Below, piece by piece: positions 56,105 through 64,000 of a stretch of DNA of 64,000 bases. Source of the DNA: Palsa-506 sp963836355 (GTDB taxonomy: Bacteria > Actinomycetota > Actinomycetes > Streptosporangiales > Streptosporangiaceae); contig CAWIJO010000002.1 in the NCBI GenBank assembly GCA_963836355.1, positions 930,001-994,000 of the forward strand, in the 5' to 3' direction. Below the pieces are notes generated by a model, which saw only the letters and a list, made by a program, of their open reading frames with translations, searched no databases and was not told where the DNA came from. The translations under genes and the position numbers were made by a program. Every line of letters starts with the position of its first letter. The first letter of the stretch is position 1.

Positions 56105-57594
56105 CAACGTTCCTCGGCATGCCAACGGCCCCGCGCGGCGTCGGGCATCTCCGTCAAACCGAGCCGTTCCCCGCAGCGGCGCGGCGCGGGCTCTCCAACA
56201 GCCAGCTCCGGCGCAACCTGGCCAAGGCGACCACCGCAATCCGCGCCAAACGGGCCGCGATCGTCGGCGAAGTGCCGGACTGGGAGGAACTGCGCGAGGC
56301 GGGGCGGGCGATCAAAGCCGAAACCATGGCGCACTTGGACCGCTATTTGGAGCAACTGGAGACCCAGGTCACGGCGCACGGTGGCGTCGTGCACTGGGCC
56401 CGGGACGCCACCGAGGCCAATCGCATCGTGGTGGACCTAGTCCGCGGCACCGGCGCCGCCGAGGTCGTCAAGGTCAAGTCCATGGTCACCGACGAGATCG
56501 GGCTGAATGAGGCGCTGGCGCAGGCGGGGATCCAGCCATACGAGACCGACCTGGCCGAGCTCATCGTGCAACTCGGCCACGACAGGCCCTCCCACATCCT
56601 GGTTCCGGCTATCCACCGCAACCGCGCGGAGATCCGCGAGATCTTCCTGCGGGAGATGGGCGATGCCAACCCGGCTCTCACCGCCGATCCCGCCGCGTTG
56701 GCCGAGGCCGCCCGCATCCATCTGCGGCGGCTGTTCCTGTCCGCCCGGGTCGGGATCAGCGGCGCCAACTTCGCGGTGGCTGAGACCGGCGCGCTGTGCG
56801 TGGTGGAATCCGAGGGCAATGGCCGGATGTGCCTGACGCTGCCGGAAACGCTGATCACCGTGATGGGAATCGAGAAGGTGGTGCCGGCATGGCGTGACCT
56901 GGCCGTGTTCATGCAACTGCTGCCGCGTTCGTCTACCGGCGAGCGGATGAACCCCTACACCTCGATCTGGACCGGGGTGACGCCGGGCGACGGCCCGCAG
57001 CAGTTCCACCTCGTGCTGCTCGACAACGGGAGAACCGCTGCGCTTGCCGACGAGACCGGACGGCAGGCTTTGCATTGCATCCGCTGCTCGGCATGCCTGA
57101 ACGTGTGCCCGGTTTACGAGCGGGCCGGCGGTCATGCCTACGGCTCGGTTTACCCGGGCCCGATCGGCGCCATCCTGTCGCCGCAGCTGACCGGCATCGA
57201 GGACAACGCGTCGCTGCCGTACGCGTCATCGTTGTGCGGCGCCTGCTACGACGTGTGCCCGGTGAAGATCGACATCCCCTCAGTGCTGGTCCATCTGCGT
57301 GCCCGTCATGTGGAGGCGGCGCGAGATAGCCGTCGGCTATCTCGCGGCGAGGCGATCACCATGGCCGCGGCGTCGTGGGTGATGGCCAGCCAAGGACGCT
57401 TCACGGCGGCACAGCGCGGAGCAAAGCTTGGCCGCGCGCTGGGCCGCCGCGGCCGGATCCGCAGGCTGCCGCCACCGTTCTCCGGCTGGACCTCGGCACG
57501 TGATGTGCCGGTGCCCGCGGCCATGACGTTCCGTGAGTGGTGGCGGCACGAGCACCGCAGCGAGCCCTCGCACAAGGACGGAGCGCGCGAGTGA
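56101..57594 (+). CDS. lutB: lactate utilization protein LutB (Fe-S protein)
   Basis: 497 residues: LUD domain (VVKVKSMVTDEIGLNEAL, ISGANFAVAETGALC), then two 4Fe-4S motifs (CIRCSACLNVCPVYERAGGH and CGACYDVCPVKID), then a C-terminal helical region with a Trp-rich end. Electron-transfer subunit of the LutABC complex. Cluster ligands appear complete. GTG of lutC overlaps its stop. Confidence 0.96.
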   Translation: MTTFLGMPTAPRGVGHLRQTEPFPAAARRGLSNSQLRRNLAKATTAIRAKRAAIVGEVPDWEELREAGRAIKAETMAHLDRYLEQLETQVTAHGGVVHWARDATEANRIVVDLVRGTGAAEVVKVKSMVTDEIGLNEALAQAGIQPYETDLAELIVQLGHDRPSHILVPAIHRNRAEIREIFLREMGDANPALTADPAALAEAARIHLRRLFLSARVGISGANFAVAETGALCVVESEGNGRMCLTLPETLITVMGIEKVVPAWRDLAVFMQLLPRSSTGERMNPYTSIWTGVTPGDGPQQFHLVLLDNGRTAALADETGRQALHCIRCSACLNVCPVYERAGGHAYGSVYPGPIGAILSPQLTGIEDNASLPYASSLCGACYDVCPVKIDIPSVLVHLRARHVEAARDSRRLSRGEAITMAAASWVMASQGRFTAAQRGAKLGRALGRRGRIRRLPPPFSGWTSARDVPVPAAMTFREWWRHEHRSEPSHKDGARE

Positions 57595-58241
57595 GCGCGC
57601 GCGACGAAGTGCTGGCGCGGATCCGCACCGCGATCGGCTCCGCACCCGGGGAAGGAGGTGACGAAGGCACATCCACCCAGGCTGGCGAGGTATCCCATGG
57701 GTACAGGCTCCGCCGCGACGCAGACGTGGGTGAGCTACTCGACCTGCTCGCGGCCCGGCTAGCCGCCTACAAGGCGACCGTGCGGCGCACCGCACCTGGC
57801 CAGCTCTCAGCCGCCGTCGGCGAGGCCCTGACGCAGCGCGGGGCGGGCCGGGTGGTGGTACCGCCCGGCCTCGACCTGCCGACGCTACCCGCCGGGGTGG
57901 AGGCCGTCGCCGACGCCCAGTTCACCCCAACCGAACTAGACACCTTCGACGGCACTATCACCGCGGTCTCAGTGGCCATCGCGGAAACCGGGACCATAAT
58001 CCTCGACGGCTCGCCAGATCAGGGCAGGCGGGCCATCACGCTCGTGCCCGACTACCTCCTGTGCATCGTGCGCGCTGACCAAGTTGTCGCCCTCCTGCCG
58101 GAAGCGATCACGCGGTTGCGCCCGGATCAGCCGATGACCTGGATCAGCGGACCGTCCGCGACGGTCGACATCGAGTTCGAACGCGTCGAAGGCGTGCACG
58201 GGCCCCGCACGCTTGAAGTCGTCCTGGTCGAGCCATCCTGA
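57591..58241 (+). CDS. lutC: lactate utilization protein LutC (LUD domain)
   Basis: 216 residues, one LUD domain: ITAVSVAIAETGTIILDGSP, then YLLCIVRADQVVALLPEAI and MTWISGPSATVDIEFERVEG. The characteristic HGPRTLEVVLVE closes the protein. It starts at GTG overlapping the lutB stop (GTGA). Third part of the L-lactate oxidation system. Confidence 0.95.
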   Translation: MSARDEVLARIRTAIGSAPGEGGDEGTSTQAGEVSHGYRLRRDADVGELLDLLAARLAAYKATVRRTAPGQLSAAVGEALTQRGAGRVVVPPGLDLPTLPAGVEAVADAQFTPTELDTFDGTITAVSVAIAETGTIILDGSPDQGRRAITLVPDYLLCIVRADQVVALLPEAITRLRPDQPMTWISGPSATVDIEFERVEGVHGPRTLEVVLVEPS

Positions 58242-58535
58242 GATACAGCGTCCACCGTGAGACCGGACATGTGCCGTGCCGGGCGTCGTAAGGTGACCGC
58301 TTCGGGAGCAGGCGCGCCAAGGAAAGGACGACGTCAGCGAACGACCGCGGCCACAGCCTCTCAGGCCACCCCGCGCCCACGCGAACATCCGCGGGCAACG
58401 GACCGGCGCACCACAGCGCGGCAGCGCCCGGCGCAGCCGGGCCCACCAGAAGGCGGGTCAGCTGCCGGAATTTTCACGCCGAAGCGGCGACCTCTCGGGG
58501 GTACCGGCGACTCTTGGTCGCGGACGGGCAGCCGA

Positions 58536-60272
58536 TCAGGGTCCCTTGACGACCATCCACGACAGCACCGGGGTCGACTGCAGGTAGACGAGCAGGCACA
58601 TGAAGGCCAGAAACGCGATGCTCCACAGGATCACGCGCCGGAAGATCTCACCCTCTCGTCCCTGCAGCCCGACGGCGCCGGCCACGATCGCAAGGTTCTG
58701 CGGCGAGATCATCTTGCCGAGCACGCCCCCGGAGGAGTTCGCCGCGGCGAGCAGCGTCGGCGGCAGGTGCGCCTGCAACGCGGCAGTGACCTGCAGGCCG
58801 CCGAATAGTGAGTTCGAGGAGGTGTCCGAGCCGGTGACCGCGACGCCGAGCCACCCCAGAATGGGGGACAGCAGCGCGAACAGGCCGCCGGTCCCGGCCA
58901 GCCACAGGCCAAGCGTCTGCGTCTCGCCGGACTCGTTCATGACGAAGGCGAGCGCCAGCACCGCCATCACGGTGAGGATCGCGAACTTCAGCTGCGCGAG
59001 CGTTCGTCCGTAGGCGCGCAGCGCCCGTCCGGGCCCTTCTCTCAGGACGATCATCGTGAGCAGGCCGGAGATCAGCAACAGGGTGCCCGCGGCCGACAAG
59101 ATGTTCAGCTTGAAGGCGGTTGCCACGGCCTTCCCCGAGCCGCTGATGATGTGCAGGCCCGGCCAGTCGTAGATGCGGGTCGCTGATTCCAGGCCGGTCC
59201 CGGCGGCGCCGGGCTTAATGGGGGCTTCGCCGGTAATCGCGGGGACGCGGGTGGCGAGCACGAAGACCACGATGATGATCAGGTACGGCGCGTAGGCCCG
59301 GAAGATGTCGGCAGGCGTGTCGCGGATCATGGTATCCGACTCCGCGGCGACCCTGGCCGGATACGCTTCGCCGGTGTCATCGGCGCCGCGGGCCGACTGC
59401 GCAGCGTCGCGCCGCGCGTGCTCATCGGCGCTCGTCTCGATGTAGCCCTCGGCCGGGTGCCAGACGCGGGTGAAGGCCAGGACGGCCAGCGCTGAAGTGA
59501 GCGAGGCGATGATGTCGGCGAGCGGGATCGACCAGAAGTTGGACGCGAGGTACTGGAAGACGGCGAAGGTCACTCCGCAAACCACCGCGGCAGGCCAGAC
59601 CTGGCGCAGGCCGCGCCGCCCGTCGACGATGAACACCAGGGCCAGCGGGACGAAGACCGCGAGGACCGGCGTCTGTCGGCCCACCATGGCGCCGAGGTCG
59701 CCGACTGGCAGCTTTGTAACGGCCGCGAGCGTCGTGATCGGCACGGCGAGAGCTCCGAAGGCGACCGGCGCGGTGTTCGCGACCAGCGCGACCGTGGCCG
59801 CCTTGAGCGGCCGGAAGCCGAGCGCGATCAGCATGACCGAAGTGATGGCCACCGGCGTGCCGAAGCCTGCGAGCGCCTCGAGCAGGGCGCCGAAGCAGAA
59901 GGCGATGATGATCGCCTGGATCCGCTGATCGTCGCTGATCGAGGCGAACGACCGGCGCAGCACGTCGAAATGGCCGGCCTCCACGGTCAGGTTGTAAACC
60001 CAGATGGCATTGACGACGATCCACATGATCGGGAACAACCCGAAGGCGGCACCGAGCAGCCCGCTGTTCACGGCGTCGCTGACCGGCATGGAGTAGAAGG
60101 CCACAGCGACTATCAGCGCGACCGCGAGCGAGATGACCGACGCGAGCCACGCGCGCATACGCAACACCCCGAGCAGCACGAACAGCGTGACCAGGGGCAG
60201 GGCAGCCACGATCGAAGACACTCCGAGCGAGTTGCCGAGCGGGTCATAGACCTGCCGGTAGACCGCGACCAT
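58536..60272 (-). CDS. L-lactate permease (LctP family)
   Basis: 578-residue polytopic transporter with about 12-14 helices that imports lactate and glycolate with protons. Family wording: GFGTPVAITSVMLIALGFRP, NTAPVAFGALAVPITTLA, and the C-terminal VAVTGSDTSSNSLFGGLQ with ANSSGGVLGKMISPQN. A cytoplasmic insert near residue 300 is rich in charged residues (ETSADEHARRDAAQSARG). Converges with lutC and diverges from glcD, so it sits in the middle of the lactate module. Confidence 0.95.
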   Translation of the reverse strand: MVAVYRQVYDPLGNSLGVSSIVAALPLVTLFVLLGVLRMRAWLASVISLAVALIVAVAFYSMPVSDAVNSGLLGAAFGLFPIMWIVVNAIWVYNLTVEAGHFDVLRRSFASISDDQRIQAIIIAFCFGALLEALAGFGTPVAITSVMLIALGFRPLKAATVALVANTAPVAFGALAVPITTLAAVTKLPVGDLGAMVGRQTPVLAVFVPLALVFIVDGRRGLRQVWPAAVVCGVTFAVFQYLASNFWSIPLADIIASLTSALAVLAFTRVWHPAEGYIETSADEHARRDAAQSARGADDTGEAYPARVAAESDTMIRDTPADIFRAYAPYLIIIVVFVLATRVPAITGEAPIKPGAAGTGLESATRIYDWPGLHIISGSGKAVATAFKLNILSAAGTLLLISGLLTMIVLREGPGRALRAYGRTLAQLKFAILTVMAVLALAFVMNESGETQTLGLWLAGTGGLFALLSPILGWLGVAVTGSDTSSNSLFGGLQVTAALQAHLPPTLLAAANSSGGVLGKMISPQNLAIVAGAVGLQGREGEIFRRVILWSIAFLAFMCLLVYLQSTPVLSWMVVKGP

Positions 60273-60653
60273 GTACGCGCTCCTTCAAGCCGAGGGCTAA
60301 CGGGCCGGAACGGCCGTCGGCAGGCATGAACTCGCCCGACCCGGACCAGCGTCGTGGACACCTGAATCCAGCGTCCCGGGCTGGCGGTGACCATCAGCCG
60401 CCGCCCGCGGCCAGGTGTTCTCCGACAGGGGCACGGCGCGACCAGCAGCATGCCGAGCCCGGGATTGCGTCACGACGCCCACGGGATCATGCTGGCAGTT
60501 CCCGGGCCGGAGGGAAAGGCCCAGAACGCTCACAGCCCGGCTCCAGCGAGCCGCGAGGTCCCGAGCGCGGCCCAGGGCGCTGGCAGCTCGCTCTCACCGA
60601 GCCATGCCGGAGCGGGGGCCACAGGTCCGCCGCCTTCTCGTTTTCGTGGCGGT
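60273..60653. other. 381-bp divergent intergenic region, lctP/glcD
   Basis: Shared 5' region of the permease and dehydrogenase genes, so likely site of common control. A short perfect inverted repeat GGCCG-GAA-CGGCC lies about 40 bp upstream of lctP. No recognised regulator site such as a LldR-type palindrome. The glcD frame stays open upstream to 60387 but is Pro/Ala-rich and not conserved. Confidence 0.4.
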
Positions 60654-62090
60654 ATGGACAAGGTCATGTCGAGCATGTTTGCTTGTCTGACAGTGCTTGG
60701 TGAAACCCGGATTCCTCGGCCGGTGCTGGCCGAGTTGCGCGCTATCGCCGGATCGGAGAATCTCCGGCTGGCAGATGGCGAACTTGCCGTGTACGCGCGG
60801 GACGCGACACCGTTGTTCCGCGGGATGCCGGATGCTGTCATCGCGCCGGCGGACGCCGAGCAGGTCGCACGGATCCTGCGGCTGGCTACCGATCACGGTA
60901 TCCCGGTCATCCCGCGCGGTGCCGGCTCAAATCTTTGCGCGGGTACCGTCCCGCTTACCGGCGGCATGGTGCTGTCGACCGCGCGGATGAACCGGATCCT
61001 GGAGGTAGCGCCCGAGGAGATGCTGGCGCGAGCCGAGCCCGGGGTGTCCACGATGGCGCTCAACGATGCTGCGGCGGCGCATGGCCTGTTCTACCCGCCG
61101 GATCCGGGCAGCCGTACTGTCTCCACGATCGGCGGTAACGTCGCCACCTGCGCTGGCGGGCTGCGGGGGCTGAAGTACGGCGTGACCCGCAACTATGTGC
61201 TGGGGCTGACGGTGGCGCTGCCAACCGGCGAGATCGTGCGGACCGGGGGCCGGCTCTGGAAGGACGTCGCCGGCTACGACCTGACCCGGCTGATCACGGG
61301 ATCCGAGGGCACCCTCGGCGTGATCACCGAGGCGACGGTGGCGCTCCTGCCGGACCCGTCCGCCAGCCGCACCGGCCTGGCTTACTTCGACTCGCTGACC
61401 CAGGCCTGCCGCTCGGTTTCCGGGATCCTCGCCGCTGGGGTAATCCCGTCGACGCTGGAGTTTCTCGACCGCAGCTGCATGGACGCGGTCGAGCAGTACG
61501 CGCATCTCGGCCTGCATCCCGGCGCTGGCGCACTGCTGCTGTTCGGCGATGACGGCGATGAGGCGACCGTGGCGCGCAGCTTCGAGCGAATCGCTGCCGT
61601 CTGCGAGGACTCCGGTGCCATCGGAGTCCAGACCGCCGGTGATATCGCCGAGTCCGAGGCGCTGTTGACCGCCCGGCGCTGCACTCTTCCGGCGCTGTCT
61701 CGGCTCGGCTCGCTGACGATTCTCGAGGACGCCAGCGTGCCCAGGCCGCGGCTAGCCGAGATGGTCGCGCGGATCGACGCGATAGCCGCGCGGCACCGGG
61801 TCACCGTGGCGACTTTCGGTCATGCTGGCGACGGCAACCTGCATCCGACGTGCGTGCTGGAATCCGCCGAGGACGCCGAGGGAATCGCACGTGCCGAGCG
61901 TGCCTTCGCCGAGGTATTCCACACCGCGATCGAGCTCGGCGGCACGATTACCGGCGAGCATGGCGTCGGGGCGGCCAAACTGCCCTACCTGGAACAGCGC
62001 CTCGGAAGGGCCCAGATGGACCTGATCCGGCGGATCAAAAAGGCGTTCGACCCTGCTGGCATCCTCAATCCCGGAAAGCTGGGGTCCTGA
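60654..62090 (+). CDS. FAD-linked oxidase, GlcD / D-lactate dehydrogenase type
   Basis: 478 residues. FAD-binding (PCMH-type) domain: RILRLATDHGIPVIPRGAGS, STIGGNVATCAGGLRGLKYG, GSEGTLGVIT. C-terminal GlcD cap domain with VATFGHAGDGNLHP and ITGEHGVGAAKLPYL, including the metal/substrate histidines. Oxidises glycolate or D-lactate, passing electrons to GlcF. ATG at 60654 fits relatives. TGATG overlap couples it to glcF. Confidence 0.93.
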   Translation: MDKVMSSMFACLTVLGETRIPRPVLAELRAIAGSENLRLADGELAVYARDATPLFRGMPDAVIAPADAEQVARILRLATDHGIPVIPRGAGSNLCAGTVPLTGGMVLSTARMNRILEVAPEEMLARAEPGVSTMALNDAAAAHGLFYPPDPGSRTVSTIGGNVATCAGGLRGLKYGVTRNYVLGLTVALPTGEIVRTGGRLWKDVAGYDLTRLITGSEGTLGVITEATVALLPDPSASRTGLAYFDSLTQACRSVSGILAAGVIPSTLEFLDRSCMDAVEQYAHLGLHPGAGALLLFGDDGDEATVARSFERIAAVCEDSGAIGVQTAGDIAESEALLTARRCTLPALSRLGSLTILEDASVPRPRLAEMVARIDAIAARHRVTVATFGHAGDGNLHPTCVLESAEDAEGIARAERAFAEVFHTAIELGGTITGEHGVGAAKLPYLEQRLGRAQMDLIRRIKKAFDPAGILNPGKLGS

Positions 62091-63160
62091 TGACCAGTGC
62101 CAAGGTGCCGCACGCTGGCTCGATCTTCGACCCGAAGCTGCTGAACCGCTGCATCTCCTGTGGCTTCTGCCTGCCGGCGTGTCCGACGTACGCGCTCACC
62201 GCTGATGAGACCTCCTCGCCACGGGGCCGGATCAACCTGATGCGGGCGCTCGATTCTGGCGTGCTGCCACCCGACGACCCGACGTTGGCGGAGCAGGCCT
62301 CCTTCTGCCTGGGCTGCCGCGCCTGCGAGCCGGTCTGTCCGGCGGGAGTGCAGTACGGCGAGCTCCTCGAGCAGTGGCGGGGTTACCAGTGGACCGGGCG
62401 CCGCCGGCCAGTGGCCGTCCGGTTCCTGATCTTCGCGGCCGAACGCGCCTGGGCACACCGGATCGCCGGCCGGCTGCGCGGCGCCGCGCGCACACCGGCG
62501 GGCGCCTCGCAGCACTCGCTGATGCTCGGCTGCTTCGAGCGGAGCCTGTTCCCGAAGGTGAGCAGATCGGCGCTGGCGCTGGCGCCCGAGCTAGCCGTCC
62601 CCGGCGGCCAGGGATGCTGCGGCGCGCTGCACGCACATAATGGTGAGCCGGACCGGGGCCGACAGCTGGCCAAGCAGCTCGGCGCCCAGCTGCCGGGGCA
62701 GATCGTGACCACCTCCGGCGGCTGCGCCGCGCACCTGGCCTCAGTGATCGGCAGGAACCGGGTCGCTGAATTGTCGGAATACCTGCAGAACAGAGTGACC
62801 GGCCAGGTGCGGATGGGGGACCGGCCGGCCCGGGTCGCCCTGCAGGATTCCTGCCATCTGCGCAACGGCCTTGACGTATGGCGCGAACCGCGGACGCTGC
62901 TCGCCGCGGTGGCCCAGTACGTAGAGCTGCCCGGCGCCGCCCGGTGCTGCGGAGCGGCCGGCACCTATGCGCTAGTGCGGCCCCGCGACTCAAGGCGGGT
63001 ACTCGACCCTAAGATCGATGAGATCGAAGCAGCCAGGATCGACTACGTAGTAGCCGTCAATCCAGGCTGCCTGCGTCAGCTCCGCCAAGGGCTACACCGC
63101 CGGAAATCAACGGTGCGAGCGCTGCATATCGCCGATTTCCTGCGCCTGGCAGCCGACTGA
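62090..63160 (+). CDS. Fe-S subunit GlcF-like / (Fe-S)-binding dehydrogenase partner
   Basis: 356 residues. Two 4Fe-4S motifs (CISCGFCLPACPTY and CLGCRACEPVCPAG), then two CCG domains (SLMLGCFERSLFP with GQGCCGALHAHNGEP, and LQDSCHLRNGLD with ARCCGAAGTYALV). Partner of the preceding FAD oxidase. The start ATG overlaps the glcD stop by one base. Confidence 0.94.
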   Translation: MTSAKVPHAGSIFDPKLLNRCISCGFCLPACPTYALTADETSSPRGRINLMRALDSGVLPPDDPTLAEQASFCLGCRACEPVCPAGVQYGELLEQWRGYQWTGRRRPVAVRFLIFAAERAWAHRIAGRLRGAARTPAGASQHSLMLGCFERSLFPKVSRSALALAPELAVPGGQGCCGALHAHNGEPDRGRQLAKQLGAQLPGQIVTTSGGCAAHLASVIGRNRVAELSEYLQNRVTGQVRMGDRPARVALQDSCHLRNGLDVWREPRTLLAAVAQYVELPGAARCCGAAGTYALVRPRDSRRVLDPKIDEIEAARIDYVVAVNPGCLRQLRQGLHRRKSTVRALHIADFLRLAAD

Positions 63161-63165
63161 CGAAC

Positions 63166-63420
63166 CTGTGCCGCATCTCCACGGAGATCACCGCAGCTCA
63201 GACTGCCCGTATCCTGGAGTCGGCCAAGCCGCCCGGGGCCGTTGAGACCGCCCGCTGCGAGCTCGCTGCCGAATTCCTCAGCGACCTCCGCCGCCTCGAC
63301 GCCCAGCTCCGGCCACCCGCGGCCACTGCCGGTCGAGCAGACGCTCCGGCCGGCATCGCGGACCTCGGCGGACCGGAGGGTCGGCTGCTGGCCGACGGCA
63401 CGCCGGCCGATATTACGTAA
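63166..63420 (+). pseudogene. IS110-family transposase relic
   Basis: In-frame fragment LCRISTEITAAQTARILESA, then AVETARCELAAEFLSDLRRL and DAQLR, resembles the middle helical part of IS110 transposases; the C-terminal Ser-containing transposase domain does not follow. After about residue 55 similarity ends and a short Ala/Pro tail precedes TAA. No start, no DEDD catalytic domain. Confidence 0.5.
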
Positions 63421-63520
63421 GGCGCGCGCAGCGCTTCTCGCAGGAACGCAAGGAGCGGCCCGGGCATGATGAAGATCGCCGCGGTTGTGCCGCCTGCCGC
63501 CAGTGCCGTCGCAGCGGGCC

Positions 63521-64000
63521 TCATGGGCCGGACGGCGGGTCCGGCTGGCCGGGCGCGGCGCCGAGCGTGTCCAGGATCTGCTGCCCGTATCTGGCCAGCT
63601 TGGTCTCGCCGACGCCGCTCACCAGGGCGAGCTCGGCCAGGCTGGACGGCTCCTCGGCGGCGATCTGGCGAAGGGTGGCATCGTGGAAGATCACGTAGGC
63701 AGGCACGCCCTGCTCCCTGGCAGCCGCGGCGCGCCAGGCGCGCAGCCGCTCGAACAATGCCGTCGCGGCTGCGGGCAGCTTGGCGGCTTCCGCGCTCGCG
63801 GCCTTCGCCGCCCGGGCGCGCCTTACGGCTCGTGCCGTCGGCTCGGACTCCCGGCGGAGCATGACCTGACGTCGCCCGGCCAGTACCGCGCCGCTCGCCT
63901 CGGTCAGCGCCAGGGTGCCGTAGTCGCCCTCGACGGCCAGCAGGCCGCGCGCTAGCAGCTGGCGCACCACGCCGCGCCACTCGGCCTCAGGCTGCTGCGC
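63521..64000 (-). CDS. recQ: ATP-dependent DNA helicase RecQ, C-terminal part (runs off window)
   Basis: The frame is open from 64000 leftwards. It begins within the winged-helix RQC domain (AEWRGVVRQLLARGLLAVEG, YGTLALTEASGAVLAGR) and continues into an HRDC domain (LFERLRAWRAAAAREQGVPA, then LAELALVSGVGETKLARYG). The helicase core must lie right of the window. A Pro/Gly tail ends at 63521. RecQ unwinds DNA in recombination and repair. Confidence 0.88.
   Translation of the reverse strand, partial: AQQPEAEWRGVVRQLLARGLLAVEGDYGTLALTEASGAVLAGRRQVMLRRESEPTARAVRRARAAKAASAEAAKLPAAATALFERLRAWRAAAAREQGVPAYVIFHDATLRQIAAEEPSSLAELALVSGVGETKLARYGQQILDTLGAAPGQPDPPSGP

Overview
This 64 kb window comes from a high-GC actinomycete chromosome. 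Two observations support this. One is the conserved block rho-rpmE-prfA-prmC-ywlC-wecA-atpI-atpBEFHAGDC-DUF2550-adenosyltransferase, followed by nucS, which is the order familiar from Streptomyces and its relatives. The other is the presence of actinobacterial families such as NucS, NrtL and DUF2550. I cannot name a genus from the sequence.

Layout. (1) 1-24.9 kb is core genome: a partial SDR gene, nucS, an aldehyde dehydrogenase, a GMC oxidoreductase, a PduO-type cobalamin adenosyltransferase, and the minus-strand ATP synthase operon with its two small AtpI/AtpZ-type proteins. These are followed by wecA/tagO, ywlC, prmC, prfA, rpmE, rho (with a long disordered N-terminal half), nrtL and a single-domain response regulator. 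Two intergenic tandem-repeat arrays (45 bp and 56 bp units) flank prfA. (2) At 24.99 kb lies tRNA-Arg(CCG). Its last 44 bp are repeated perfectly at 29.54 kb, and each copy is followed by the remains of a tyrosine integrase. The intervening 4.5 kb is a decayed, lower-GC island. It holds a TPR fragment, a dcm/vsr relic, a 585 bp element bounded by inverted 100-bp palindromic units, and one intact gene, a nucleoside-deoxyribosyltransferase/TIR-like protein that could be a defence effector. (3) 30-44.1 kb is accessory: a membrane protein with a palindromic operator-like site, an Sfp-type PPTase, a telescoped rmlA-rmlB relic, an ankyrin protein, a polysaccharide pyruvyl transferase, an FAD oxidoreductase, an MFS relic, a large (alpha/alpha)6-barrel glycosidase-like protein, an FG-GAP/galactose-oxidase-like copper radical oxidase, and glgC. 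(4) 44.3-63.2 kb is catabolic: a PucR-type regulator, a tightly overlapping operon of DUF917, a hydantoinase/oxoprolinase protein and a five-part oligopeptide-type ABC transporter, then lutABC, lactate permease and a GlcD/GlcF-type FAD/Fe-S dehydrogenase pair. (5) The right edge holds an IS110-like relic and the 3' end of recQ.

How the genes work together. The atp block encodes a complete F1Fo ATPase. LutABC, LctP and GlcDF together form a complete module for uptake and oxidation of lactate and/or glycolate. The DUF917-HyuA-ABC operon probably imports and opens a cyclic amide or peptide-like compound under PucR control.

A caution on sequence quality: at least four otherwise conserved reading frames (adenosyltransferase, atpG, the dcm relic, the 30.2 kb membrane protein) are broken by a single extra or missing base, mostly in short G or C runs. 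Because atpG should be essential, sequencing error is likely for at least some of these.
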